DNA of 64,000 nucleotides from Acinetobacter sp. WCHAc010034 (lineage in GTDB: Bacteria; Pseudomonadota; Gammaproteobacteria; Pseudomonadales; Moraxellaceae). Of the stretch, positions 1-8,418 are shown in pieces (positions within the stretch are counted from its first letter, which is position 1; every line of letters begins with the position of its first letter). Made by a program: the position numbers and the translations under genes. Under the pieces are notes generated by a model. It was not told where the DNA came from. It did no database searches and saw only the letters and a program-made list of their open reading frames with translations. Where the stretch lies: the NCBI RefSeq assembly GCF_001696615.3, contig NZ_CP032279.1:620001-684000 (forward strand), read 5' to 3'.

Positions 1-294
1 ATGGGCGCGCATTTCTCTTTGCAGACCTATGAAAATATCGCGCTGGAAGACTGCCTGGAACGCTTTGAAATTCCTGTTTATGTCACCAGTTCACACCGCG
101 CTGCCAGCCTGTATTCAAAAGACTTGAGCAAAGCCTGCGTCTGGATTCTGGGCAATGAAGGCCAAGGCGTCAGCGACTATGCGCTTGCGCATGCAGAAGC
201 TGTTTCCATTCCGCAGCCAGGCGGCCAGGAATCCTTGAATGTGGCGATTGCCGGCTCTGTGTGCTTCTTTGAAATGGTGCGCCAGCGCCTTTAA
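1..294 (+). CDS. SpoU/TrmH-family RNA 2'-O-methyltransferase, C-terminal part (5' end outside window)
   Basis: This is the C-terminal 97 residues of a SpoU (SPOUT) class RNA ribose methyltransferase. The reading frame is open at base 1, and the first Met lies inside the expected motif 1 (MGAHF), so the gene starts upstream of the window. Motif 2 (GNEGQGVS, about residues 51-58 here) and motif 3 (SIPQPGGQESLNVAIAGSV, about 69-87) are intact. In this family these motifs form the trefoil knot that binds S-adenosylmethionine. The target nucleotide cannot be told from this fragment; RlmB-like or TrmH-like enzymes are both possible. The TAA stop is followed by a perfect inverted repeat at 307-332. 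Confidence 0.88.
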   Translation: MGAHFSLQTYENIALEDCLERFEIPVYVTSSHRAASLYSKDLSKACVWILGNEGQGVSDYALAHAEAVSIPQPGGQESLNVAIAGSVCFFEMVRQRL

Positions 295-306
295 ATCGTT
301 ATTTTA

Positions 307-332
307 TTTTAACTGGGCCCGCCCAGTTAAAA
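307..332. repeat. 11-bp perfect inverted repeat between the methyltransferase and the sigma operon
   Basis: TTTTAACTGGG (307-317) and CCCAGTTAAAA (322-332) form a perfect stem around a 4-base loop. The T-run lies on the 5' side in both orientations, so it is not a textbook intrinsic terminator. It may be a terminator whose U-tract is in the stem, or an operator for the sigma gene that begins 100 bp downstream. Confidence 0.5.
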
Positions 333-431
333 AAATAGATTAAACTATAAAAATAACAAGTTGTTTGTCAACCAAACCATCGTTTCCAGCGTTATTGTGG
401 GTATGAACTTGGAAATGATGGTGGGTATCCA

Positions 432-1067
432 ATGACAGGATTTTCCATCTCTATGGATTTAGCGCCAAAACAGTCCAATGCGGCAGATGCGAGTGTTTTA
501 AAAAGCACGGCTGAATCTCGCCTGAAAAACTTCATGCTCGAAGTCACTGGACGCGCCTTGGTAATGATGGAAAGCGCAACCCAAAACCAGCATGGCATGG
601 CCATGGATCTGGTTCAGGAAGCCTTCATCTCGCTGCATAAATCTTATGCGGATAAATCCACTGAAGAATGGTATCCCCTGTTCTACACCATCCTGAACAA
701 CAAGCTGCAGGATTGGCGCCGCAAAGAGGCCCGCCGCGCTCAGCCCTTTTCTTTTTTTAGAAAAGTCAGCCTGGAAGAGGATGACATTGAGCTGAATGAT
801 GTGGTGGATGAATCTACGCCCAACCCTTTTGAGCTTATAGACCAGGCCGTAACCGCTGAAGAAATTCAGGAAGCCATTGCGCAGCTGCCTGCAAGGCAGC
901 AGCAGGCTTTCATGCTGCGGGCTTGGGAAGGTTTTGATACGCATACCACCGCGCAGATTATGAACTGCACTGAAGGCAGCGTGAAAACGCATTATCACCG
1001 CGCTATACAGGGCTTGCGCGCCTCTTTAGCGCATTTGAATCCACACCTGGGAGGGTCATCCGAATGA
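432..1067 (+). CDS. Sigma-70 family (ECF-like) RNA polymerase sigma factor
   Basis: A 211-residue protein with the two-domain layout of a group 4 (ECF) sigma factor. Region 2 spans about residues 35-105; it has the core-binding DLVQEAFISL motif at 59-68 and a WRRKEARR stretch typical of the end of region 2.4. Region 4 spans about 140-200, with a helix-turn-helix around TAQIMNCTEGSVKTHYHRA. An ATGA overlap joins it to the next gene, and the third gene overlaps in turn. That sigma / small membrane protein / DUF3106 order is known from other proteobacteria. The function of the regulon is not evident. Upstream SD is weak (GGTGGG); a second Met at residue 8 could be used. Confidence 0.88.
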   Translation: MTGFSISMDLAPKQSNAADASVLKSTAESRLKNFMLEVTGRALVMMESATQNQHGMAMDLVQEAFISLHKSYADKSTEEWYPLFYTILNNKLQDWRRKEARRAQPFSFFRKVSLEEDDIELNDVVDESTPNPFELIDQAVTAEEIQEAIAQLPARQQQAFMLRAWEGFDTHTTAQIMNCTEGSVKTHYHRAIQGLRASLAHLNPHLGGSSE

Positions 1068-1384
1068 AGCAAGATGATTTCTTAAAGCAAGTAACTTCCA
1101 AACTTGATGGACTCGCACAGCGCCATGAACGCAAGGCCGCTGTGATGAATAATGTTCTTGAAGAAATTCATCAACGTGAAACATCACGCTACGGTCTGTG
1201 GAAAATGTCCAGCTTTGCTTTAGCAGCCGCCATAGCAGGCTTTGTCGTGCTGCCGAATTCAGTCACGCTGAATGAAAAACCGCAAAATCAAGTTGTATCA
1301 GCGCCTAAACTTTCGCCGCAGATGGTGGAAGATTTAGAAATGCTCATGGTCTTAGGCGAGGACAAAGTTCCGCATGGCAGCTAA
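1064..1384 (+). CDS. Small single-span membrane protein, DUF3619-like, possible anti-sigma partner
   Basis: A 106-residue protein translationally coupled to the sigma factor (ATGA overlap at 1064-1067). The N-terminal ~45 residues are charged and presumably cytoplasmic (DDFLKQVTSKLDGLAQRHE). One hydrophobic segment follows at about 49-66 (FALAAAIAGFVVLPNSV), then a short C-terminal tail. Size, topology and position match the DUF3619-type protein found between an ECF sigma gene and a DUF3106 gene in beta- and gammaproteobacteria. An anti-sigma role is inferred from position only; no zinc-binding ZAS motif is visible. Confidence 0.72.
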   Translation: MKQDDFLKQVTSKLDGLAQRHERKAAVMNNVLEEIHQRETSRYGLWKMSSFALAAAIAGFVVLPNSVTLNEKPQNQVVSAPKLSPQMVEDLEMLMVLGEDKVPHGS

Positions 1385-1778
1385 AAAGTTGGCAATCGCT
1401 TTTTGCGCATTCAGTTTTCTGCAAACCAGTTTCGCAGGCTTTGAGCGCTTCTGGATTTTTTCTAAAGATGCAGATACTCAGGTGAATGAAACATGGGACT
1501 CCCTATCCGATACTGAACAGGCAGCGCTGATCAAGCGCTATCAGTCGCTGAAAGAAATTCCAGCGGAACAGAGCGTCAGCCTGCAGCAGCGCATGGACTG
1601 GTTTAACCAGCTGCCGGACGCAGAAAAGCAGAAAATGCGTGAAACCTGGCAAAAGATGAGCAGCCAGGAGCGCAGGGAACTTGCTCAGCGCCTGCAGAAA
1701 GCAGCGCCGGATGAGCGCAGCGCAATCCGCGAAGAATACATCAATAAATACTTAAAGCCTGCAACGGCTGAGTATTAA
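1374..1778 (+). CDS. Exported DUF3106-domain protein
   Basis: A 134-residue protein whose start overlaps the previous stop by 11 bases. Residues 1-21 look like a signal peptide ending in TSFAG. The rest is helical and rich in Trp, Glu, Gln and Arg, with repeated spacing such as WDSLSDTEQAALIKRYQSL, WFNQLPDAEKQKMRETW and KMSSQERRELAQRL. This pattern is typical of DUF3106, which is usually periplasmic and has no assigned activity. It is the last gene of the sigma operon and is followed by a hairpin at 1806-1833. Confidence 0.8.
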   Translation: MAAKKLAIAFCAFSFLQTSFAGFERFWIFSKDADTQVNETWDSLSDTEQAALIKRYQSLKEIPAEQSVSLQQRMDWFNQLPDAEKQKMRETWQKMSSQERRELAQRLQKAAPDERSAIREEYINKYLKPATAEY

Positions 1779-1805
1779 TCGCTCCAAAAAATCTGAAGCA
1801 TTTTA

Positions 1806-1839
1806 AATACTGGGCTGGCCGCAGCTCAGTATTGGTTTT
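1806..1839 (+). terminator. Intrinsic terminator after the sigma operon
   Basis: AATACTG (1806-1812) pairs with CAGTATT (1827-1833), with GCT/AGC extending the stem, followed by GGTTTT on the plus strand. It lies 28 bases after the DUF3106 stop. Confidence 0.6.
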
Positions 1840-1911
1840 CAGCAGGCATTAATTCAGCAGCAACATCCAGCCGCCCCCCTATCCGCTTTTAATCCGCCGG
1901 CAAAATAAAAA

Positions 1912-1929
1912 GCCCCTGCAAACAGGGGC
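1912..1929 (-). terminator. Intrinsic terminator of the CSLREA gene pair
   Basis: GCCCCTG (1912-1918) pairs with CAGGGGC (1923-1929). On the minus strand the stem is followed by TTTTTATTTT, as expected for the end of the minus-strand transcript whose last stop is at 1963. Confidence 0.85.
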
Positions 1930-1962
1930 CTTCTATCACCGGCTTATTCTTAATCTGCTGGC

Positions 1963-4380
1963 TTACCGCTGCGGCGCATATTTGCGCATTCTAAAGCAAG
2001 CCAATCCGGCTAAGGCTAAAATGCCAAATATTCCAGCGGAACCGCCGCCGCTTGAGCTGGAATTGGTGTCCTTGGCAGTATTGAGCAAATTGATATCTGC
2101 TGAAGCGGAACTTTTGCCTTCCGAGTCAAAAACAGTGTATTTCACTTCATAGGAAAACTGGCTGAAATTATTCTTGGCAGCGAACTCCAGCGTCCCGCCA
2201 TAGCATGTATCCTGCTCATACCCGTTTGGACATGGGCCGCTGTATTGCGCCTTAAAGTCCAGTCCGGCAGGAATGCTGTCAAAATGAATCGGAATATCTT
2301 TGCCGTCTTCATTCTTATGCCACAGCGCCTTGCCTGCCGGCAATTGAGATGCAGGGCCATCACCGCCGTCACTGTCATTTTCCAAGGGATTTGCCCGGAC
2401 AGTTAAGCTGTTTTCCGGGCTCAGCGCATATTGGTCATTCACGGCAATTGGCGCAATATTCTGAAATTCGCCTTTTAAAATGCCTGAAGATTCCGCCCGG
2501 CTTCCCGCCTTTTCCTTCAAGGTGTATTGGCAGTATGCAAGCTGGCCCAGACTAGTCGCTCCGCCGCCTGTGCGGTACATCAGGATTTTGTTTAAAGCGG
2601 AATCCCATCGGCAGACTAAATCCGCAGCATCCCCTTTCAGCACCGGCTTGCCTGCACTGTCCACCTTCAGCTCTGTGCCGATGCCTATGGCTTTAACCGC
2701 CACATCATAATTTTCCGCATTCAGCAGCTTATACTTTCTTTCTTCCGAACTGCCTACATTGACTTCCTGCGGCAAAGCCAGCACAAATGGATCAATATAG
2801 ATTGCGCGGTAAATCAGATTATTCTTGAGCTTGTCCAGATACAGCTCAGCGGCTTGCAAATCCGCCTGATTGGCTGTTTTATATTCCTGACGGTCAGGGT
2901 CAGTAATATCCGCCTTAAACCCATCAATCACGCCCTGCAAGTCACTCAGCATTTTTTTCTGCGAAGGATTATTCAAGGTATCGGAATCCGCAGCGCTGAA
3001 TTTCAGCAGCTCTACAGAACCGATGTCGCATGAGTTGCGCTGATCAGGGCTCAGGATTAACGCCGCATCCGCAATGCGGGCAATGCCGCGCTGATCATAT
3101 TTAGAACATGCGCTTGTGCCGACATTCACCAGGCTGGCGCCTTGCGTCCCGGCTTTCGGATAGTACAAAGGCAAATACTGATTATACACAGACGCATTTT
3201 GCAGGCCGGTCAGTAAGCTGTACATGGCAATATTGGAAACATCCAGATTCTTATAGCTGTCAGCTGCATCTGCCAGCGCTTTGGCCGGCAGTATGCAGGA
3301 CTCATTTTCCAGCTCCAGAGCGTTGTTAAAGGCTCTGATCGGCACAGCATCATCAGGCTCCTGATTATTCAGATAGCGGCATGACTTGCCTGCGCCGTTA
3401 TAGGCCAGCACATTGTAGGAAAGGCTTTTGACCGCATTTGAATCATAGTAAAAAGCGCTGTAAGCAGCGTTATCCACTATCGTGTTGCTGCTGAAAGTCA
3501 GGGAGGAATACGGGCTTAGGCGCTCAATTCCATCAGATACTGCGCGCAAAATGCTTCCTTCATCAGCATCTGCCGTATTTTCGGCGATAGTATTCGCTTC
3601 CAGAACCGCGTCAATGCTGCCGCAGAAATCCATGGCGCTGAGGCTGTCAGGCGCGCCATTGCGGATGATGCTGCTCTGCGCAATGCTGATCACCGGCTTA
3701 TTGTCTTTCATATTGCCCAAGCAGCTCATCGCCAGCACACTGCCTTTCGGCGCGGCGTTATTTTCAATTCTGCTGCTGCTGATATTGATTTCTTTATTCG
3801 CATCCAGCGCAACCGCATAGATGGCGCCGCCGGCTTTGCCGGCTTTTGAATCGGTAACCGCGCCGCGCTTAATGGAAAAATTCCCGCCGGCGTATACAGC
3901 GCCGCCGTAATCCTTAGCATAGCCATTTTTTAAAGCAATATCCTGCAGCTGCACATCCGCCCGAGTCGCTGCCGTGTTGAAAAGGCGCGAGTCAGCGTTT
4001 TTGGATGCGATAACCGTTTTTATCTCTTCATATGCCGGGTAGGCATCTGTAAATGCGCTTTTGGCTTCATAGTTATTGCGGCTTTTCCCTAAAATCCGCA
4101 CAGAAGACTCCGGGCTTAGCTCCCCCCGGGTTAAAAGATAGGCGCCAGCCTGCAGCTCAATCACATCGGTCTGCCCCAAGCCTGTTCTGCCTGCACTGCA
4201 GCCGCCAAATGAAGTATTTTTCTGGGCTGCAATAATCGCTTCGCGCAGCGAACAGTGGCTTGAATTTTCCCCGGCTTCGTCATCAAAGGTGGTGACATAA
4301 ATTGGCTTGCTGTCCGCCGCCATCAACGACATGGCAGACAGAACCATCAAGCACAGCAGTCCTTTTTTATATTGTTTCAT
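1963..4380 (-). CDS. Secreted CSLREA-domain beta-helix protein with GlyGly-CTERM-like tail
   Basis: An 805-residue exported protein. Residues 1-22 form a signal peptide (MKQYKKGLLCLMVLSAMSLM). The CSLREA motif is at 43-48. It is followed by parallel beta-helix-like repeats with many GGAVYA / GGAIYA turns to about residue 450. After this comes an Ala/Lys helical stretch and an Ig-like domain (about 665-765, VNDQYALSPENSLTV). The tail is a Ser/Gly linker with GGG at 778-780, a hydrophobic segment at 783-796 and a basic end (RMRK), which matches the GlyGly-CTERM sorting pattern handled by rhombosortases. It is 13 bases downstream of a paralogue, so the two are one operon. SD AGGG precedes the ATG. 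The surface role is unknown. Confidence 0.82.
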   Translation of the reverse strand: MKQYKKGLLCLMVLSAMSLMAADSKPIYVTTFDDEAGENSSHCSLREAIIAAQKNTSFGGCSAGRTGLGQTDVIELQAGAYLLTRGELSPESSVRILGKSRNNYEAKSAFTDAYPAYEEIKTVIASKNADSRLFNTAATRADVQLQDIALKNGYAKDYGGAVYAGGNFSIKRGAVTDSKAGKAGGAIYAVALDANKEINISSSRIENNAAPKGSVLAMSCLGNMKDNKPVISIAQSSIIRNGAPDSLSAMDFCGSIDAVLEANTIAENTADADEGSILRAVSDGIERLSPYSSLTFSSNTIVDNAAYSAFYYDSNAVKSLSYNVLAYNGAGKSCRYLNNQEPDDAVPIRAFNNALELENESCILPAKALADAADSYKNLDVSNIAMYSLLTGLQNASVYNQYLPLYYPKAGTQGASLVNVGTSACSKYDQRGIARIADAALILSPDQRNSCDIGSVELLKFSAADSDTLNNPSQKKMLSDLQGVIDGFKADITDPDRQEYKTANQADLQAAELYLDKLKNNLIYRAIYIDPFVLALPQEVNVGSSEERKYKLLNAENYDVAVKAIGIGTELKVDSAGKPVLKGDAADLVCRWDSALNKILMYRTGGGATSLGQLAYCQYTLKEKAGSRAESSGILKGEFQNIAPIAVNDQYALSPENSLTVRANPLENDSDGGDGPASQLPAGKALWHKNEDGKDIPIHFDSIPAGLDFKAQYSGPCPNGYEQDTCYGGTLEFAAKNNFSQFSYEVKYTVFDSEGKSSASADINLLNTAKDTNSSSSGGGSAGIFGILALAGLACFRMRKYAPQR

Positions 4381-4393
4381 CGCTTGTCCCTAA

Positions 4394-6220
4394 TTATTTT
4401 TTGAATCGGCGCAGGCCCAATAAGCCGAATAAGGCAGCCAGGCTATATGCGCCCAAAGCGCCTCCTGAGGTTTCGACTGTTTTGCTTTCCATTGCATTGT
4501 CCGGCTCTTGCTTAACCGTCACCCGCGCGCTGAGGTACTTCGCTTCCACAGGGCTATTAAAGCGCGTAGAGGAAGTAATGATTTGAATTTCAAAATCATC
4601 TGTGCCATGCCAGCTGCCGTTCGGCGTATAGGTCAGGCCGCCGTCCAGATTAAGCTCGGTCCGGCCTTTGGATACAGTTTCCTTCTGCTTGATTTTCAGG
4701 CATCCATCCTGCCACGGCGTTCCCGCCGGATTTGGCCCGGCCACCGCATTGCACTGCTCTTTAGGAATCAAGTCGCTGTCGCCTAAAGATTCCAGAATAT
4801 TCAGCTGGACGATTTCACCGGGCTTAATGTCTTTGCCCAGCTTTGAAATACTGGCTGGCACGGCAATTTCCACTGCGCCGCGGTCGCACCAGAGGTTATC
4901 CGCCAAGCGCGCAGTCCCGCGCTGATCGGCAGGTTCGCAGTAGACAAAGTTCGCATTGCCATTGGCCAAAGTCTGGCCTTTGTTTAAAATTGGGCTGGAA
5001 AACACATTGGCATAGCTGAGCAGCATGCGCGGGCGCAAATAGCCGAGAAAAGCCTTTGCAGGCACGGCATAAGGGCAGAATAAAGAACTGCCGTCCTGCA
5101 GCAGATTGCTGCATGCGCCTTCATCTTCGCCGGCAATCACGTCCGGGCCCTGCAGAACTGTATTTTGATTTGCGCTGGCGCCAACCGGGCAGTCCGGCTG
5201 CGAAACCAGATTGTTGAATAGAATGCTCTTATCTGCAGATGCGCCTTCAGCTCCGCAATCTCTGGCTTCGCCGGCAGTGCCGTTGCCAATCACCACGCTG
5301 TTGGCAAGATAGCCGCGCCCTTCAGGCGCATCAAACATAACGCCGCCGGCATTTTTGATAATGCTCAGGTTATTCAAGCCAATGCCGTCTTTGAGATTTA
5401 CCGCATAGCCGTTATTTTTAAAAAATGTACTGTTGACCAGAATATTCAGCCGGGATGGAAACACCAGTTTTGAGCTGTCGGCTGCAGCGTTCAAAGTGTA
5501 AACTACCGCCCCGCCTGAGCTGCTGGCATTGCGCAGGAAAACAGAATGATAAATTTTAAAGCCGGGCGCCAGCGAATAAATAGCGCCACCGTCTTGCGCG
5601 CTATTGTTTTCAAGCAGCGAATTCTGCAGCGTCACGCTACCCGCAGTCACAGCCGCGTCTGCTGAAAAACTGGCGTTATAGATTGCTCCGCCTAAATTTG
5701 CGAAGCCATTCAGCAATTTAACGGTTTCCAGCGTTAAAGTTTCATTGTTGTAAATTATGCCGCCCTGAGCTGCGCAAATACTTTTTTTACAGCCCTGAAA
5801 GGTGATTTCCTTCATGCTGACTTTAACCGGAACTTGGTCATTGTTGTCAATATGAAAGATTTGATCCTGGCCGGCCATTTCAATCACTGCATTATTCAGG
5901 CCAGCCACCGCCTGTTCCATGACGGAGCTATCATACAGCGTCTTGATGTCCATGGCCGCTTTAATGCTGATTTTCTTGTCCAGCCTGTAGACTTTGTTTT
6001 TTTCCAGCACAATCACAGCAGACGCGCCTTTGCCGCCGCAGCCCATATAGCCTGCTTCCGGCCGGTCTGCTTCCGCTAAATTAAGATATTCAACTGCCTC
6101 GCGAAGCGAACATTCCTTGTCATCCTTCACAGCATCTGCAGTGGTGGTCACCGCAATTTCAGCGCTGTAAGCATGCCCTGCAAAACACAGCATGCCAATG
6201 CCTATGCTCCGTTTGAGCAT
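4394..6220 (-). CDS. Secreted CSLREA-domain beta-helix protein with GlyGly-CTERM-like tail (paralogue, first gene of pair)
   Basis: A 608-residue protein when started at the ATG at 6220, which has AGGAG six bases upstream and is directly followed by a signal peptide (MLKRSIGIGMLCFAGHAYSA). The open frame continues 17 codons further, to 6271, but that extension is Lys/Arg-rich and unlikely. The CSLREA motif is at 37-42. Beta-helix repeats contain GGAIYN, GGAIYS and GGAVVY turns. The C-terminus is SGGALGAYSLAALFGLLG followed by RRFKK, again GlyGly-CTERM-like. The first half aligns by eye with the downstream gene, so a tandem duplication is likely. Probably an outer-surface protein; its ligand is unknown. 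Confidence 0.82.
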   Translation of the reverse strand: MLKRSIGIGMLCFAGHAYSAEIAVTTTADAVKDDKECSLREAVEYLNLAEADRPEAGYMGCGGKGASAVIVLEKNKVYRLDKKISIKAAMDIKTLYDSSVMEQAVAGLNNAVIEMAGQDQIFHIDNNDQVPVKVSMKEITFQGCKKSICAAQGGIIYNNETLTLETVKLLNGFANLGGAIYNASFSADAAVTAGSVTLQNSLLENNSAQDGGAIYSLAPGFKIYHSVFLRNASSSGGAVVYTLNAAADSSKLVFPSRLNILVNSTFFKNNGYAVNLKDGIGLNNLSIIKNAGGVMFDAPEGRGYLANSVVIGNGTAGEARDCGAEGASADKSILFNNLVSQPDCPVGASANQNTVLQGPDVIAGEDEGACSNLLQDGSSLFCPYAVPAKAFLGYLRPRMLLSYANVFSSPILNKGQTLANGNANFVYCEPADQRGTARLADNLWCDRGAVEIAVPASISKLGKDIKPGEIVQLNILESLGDSDLIPKEQCNAVAGPNPAGTPWQDGCLKIKQKETVSKGRTELNLDGGLTYTPNGSWHGTDDFEIQIITSSTRFNSPVEAKYLSARVTVKQEPDNAMESKTVETSGGALGAYSLAALFGLLGLRRFKK

Positions 6221-6342
6221 AACCTTCTCCTTGTCTCTTTTTTTATTTCTTTTTCTATTCTTTCGCCGCACATTCCCTGCAGCATCGAATTATTTCGTGT
6301 ACTTTGTCATAGCTTGAATAATTACTCAAGAATTTTTATAGT

Positions 6343-7047
6343 TTACTGATACTCATCAATTAAGGCGTAAATCTGACGCAACGCAGCGTTGCTCAGCTTG
6401 GTTTTTTCGCCTTTCAGCAGCTGAATCAGCTGCTCCAGCGTCTGCAGCAGCACCGAAGCCTGATGCGGGCCATGCAGCAGCAGATAGTCAATAATCTGCG
6501 GATCAATATGAATGCCGCGCCGCGCCAGCACCGATGTGACCAGCGCCTGCCGGTCGGCATACAGGCTGCCGGTCGGCACTTTGACGCTGACCGCCTGCGT
6601 CAGGCGTGACTGCAAATCCGGCAATTCCAGCTTCAGTTCGATGGGGGCAAAGCGCGATGAAAAGACCAGCTGGCCGCCGCCTTCATTATTGCAATTGATT
6701 AAATGGAATACCGCGCGCTGCCAGTGCGGCACACCGCTGATGGCCTCAATATCATCCAAAGCGACTAAGTCATACTGGTCTAAAGCGCTGATGGCTTCAA
6801 TTGGCGCATCCAGCAGCTCAAGCAGGGAAACCTGGATTGCTGACTTGCCGATTTCAAGATATGAGTCGCAAATTGCAGACAGCAGATGGCTTTTGCCCGT
6901 GCCGGCGCCGCCGTAAATATAGAAGCGGCTTATCAGGCCGGCATGCAATTGGCGCACCGCATCAATCACATGCCCCCAGCCCGGTCCGGAAAAATCGCTG
7001 ATTCGGGCATCCAGCCGGGGTTCAATATCTAACTGCAATTGACGCAT
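6343..7047 (-). CDS. hda: DnaA regulatory inactivator Hda
   Basis: A 234-residue AAA+ protein of Hda size. An N-terminal QLQLDI motif at residues 3-8 fits the clamp-binding motif that ties Hda to DnaN. Walker A is GGAGTGKSH (46-54) and Walker B is LVALDD (94-99). Hda with the sliding clamp stimulates ATP hydrolysis by DnaA after initiation. Only the ATPase part is present; the DNA-binding domain IV of DnaA is missing, which separates it from DnaA. It lies 15 bases downstream of the AI-2E permease gene, so they are probably cotranscribed. Confidence 0.9.
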   Translation of the reverse strand: MRQLQLDIEPRLDARISDFSGPGWGHVIDAVRQLHAGLISRFYIYGGAGTGKSHLLSAICDSYLEIGKSAIQVSLLELLDAPIEAISALDQYDLVALDDIEAISGVPHWQRAVFHLINCNNEGGGQLVFSSRFAPIELKLELPDLQSRLTQAVSVKVPTGSLYADRQALVTSVLARRGIHIDPQIIDYLLLHGPHQASVLLQTLEQLIQLLKGEKTKLSNAALRQIYALIDEYQ

Positions 7048-7062
7048 ATATATGTTTTGGCC

Positions 7063-8283
7063 TTATGAGTCTTTATTGTCTGACCCTTCGATCTTACTCG
7101 ATTTTTCAGCTTCCTGCAGGGGTTTTGCTGCCGGCTCCTTCAGCTCGACTTCCACATCGGCCTGTTCGGTATGAATGGAAATTGTGCCTGCAGAAATATC
7201 CTGCAGAATCAAAGCCGGAGAGCCATAGAGCTGGCTTTTTTCATAGCAGTCCCGCGCATGGCGCAGCAGCACCACAATAATCGCCGCCACAGGCAGGGCT
7301 ATCAGCATGCCGAGGAAACCGGCCAGCTGCGCCCCGGCCAAAACGGCAAAAACGACGGCAACAGGCGACAGGCCGATTTTATCGCCCAATAAGAACGGCT
7401 GCAGAATATAGCCCTCTACCGCCTGGCCAATCATGAACACCACCAGCACCAGCACCAGCTGCATCCAGTCAATGCCGAACTGGAACAGCGTAGCAATCAC
7501 GGCGGCAATCATGCCGACAGCAAAGCCTAAATAAGGAATGATGCTGGCCAGGCCGGCAATCATGCCAATAATCAGGCCAACTTCCAGGCCGATCATCTGC
7601 AGGCCGACGGCATAGACTACGCCCAGCAGGAACATCACCAGAAACTGGCCTTTCACAAATGCGCCCAGCACGCTGTGGCACTCGCCCACAATATGCAGCG
7701 CGCTTTTTTCATAAGGGCGGGGAATCAGGCGGCGCATACTGTTCAGCATGCGCTCCCAGTCCAGCAGGAAATAGAATGCAATTACAGGAATCAGCACCAC
7801 CGTGCCGCCGATCTGGATAAAATTCAGGCCAGACTGCGCGACTTTCAGCAGCATGGCCTGAATGCTGTCTGTGCTGTAGTTGGTCTGAATATAGTCCATC
7901 ACTGCTTTAGAAATCTGATCTGTGTCTATTTCCATTGGAACCAGATTAAAGGTCGCTGAAAGCCACGGCAGGAAGGTATAGTTGATCCAGTGAATGCCTG
8001 ATGGAATGCCGGTTTTTGCATACATCAGCTGCTGCCAGACCAGCGGCGCCAGATACCACATGGCCCAAGTCAGCACTGTGCCGATGCCGATAAAAACAAT
8101 GCTGATCGCCAGCCAGCGGGGCAAGCCTATTTTATGTATTTTATTGACTAATGGGCTGAATAAGTAAGCAATTAAGAAAGCGCCGATAAAAGGCAGCACA
8201 ACCGGCTTCAGCAGGTAAAGCACCCACAGAATCAGCGCAATGCCGGCAAGAATAAAAATGCGACGTAAGGATTTATCACCCAT
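7063..8283 (-). CDS. AI-2E family transporter (PerM-like)
   Basis: A 406-residue polytopic inner-membrane protein of the AI-2E exporter superfamily (PF01594). The ATG at 8283 is chosen because AAGGCG lies upstream and the protein then opens with MGDKSLRRIFILAG, a normal family start; an open frame extends to 8346. Hydrophobic segments cluster at about 10-70, 130-230 and 235-330. The stretch GLASIIPYLGFAVG fits the conserved PYxG region of the family. The C-terminal ~60 residues are charged and cytoplasmic. Family substrates vary, and some members are Na+/H+ antiporters, so the substrate is not assigned. It is divergent from purM. Confidence 0.85.
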   Translation of the reverse strand: MGDKSLRRIFILAGIALILWVLYLLKPVVLPFIGAFLIAYLFSPLVNKIHKIGLPRWLAISIVFIGIGTVLTWAMWYLAPLVWQQLMYAKTGIPSGIHWINYTFLPWLSATFNLVPMEIDTDQISKAVMDYIQTNYSTDSIQAMLLKVAQSGLNFIQIGGTVVLIPVIAFYFLLDWERMLNSMRRLIPRPYEKSALHIVGECHSVLGAFVKGQFLVMFLLGVVYAVGLQMIGLEVGLIIGMIAGLASIIPYLGFAVGMIAAVIATLFQFGIDWMQLVLVLVVFMIGQAVEGYILQPFLLGDKIGLSPVAVVFAVLAGAQLAGFLGMLIALPVAAIIVVLLRHARDCYEKSQLYGSPALILQDISAGTISIHTEQADVEVELKEPAAKPLQEAEKSSKIEGSDNKDS

Positions 8284-8385
8284 AAAATTTCGCCTTTTTT
8301 CAGTGTAATCGTTATAGAGAGAAAAATATTTCAGTAAAGATAGCATTTTAGCGCATAAATAACATAAGTGTTTCGTATATTCAGG

Positions 8386-8391
8386 TATAAT
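8386..8391 (+). promoter_or_regulatory. Candidate -10 element of purM
   Basis: TATAAT, 28 bases upstream of the purM ATG, in the gap shared with the divergent AI-2E gene. No good -35 hexamer is visible at 16-18 bases, so activator help or an unusual promoter is possible. Confidence 0.4.
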
Positions 8392-8418
8392 CGCCCCCGC
8401 GAATGCGGAGACTTCATT

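Noticed and set aside
498..998. 166-aa minus-strand frame opposite the sigma gene
   Set aside because: It lies fully inside the sigma gene on the other strand and has no SD or motif.
1963..6220. Autotransporter (type V) interpretation of the beta-helix proteins
   Set aside because: No C-terminal beta-barrel translocator is present; the tails are short Gly-hydrophobic-basic signals instead.
8368..8418. Longer purM start
   Set aside because: The added 17 residues cover the promoter region and differ from the PurM family start.
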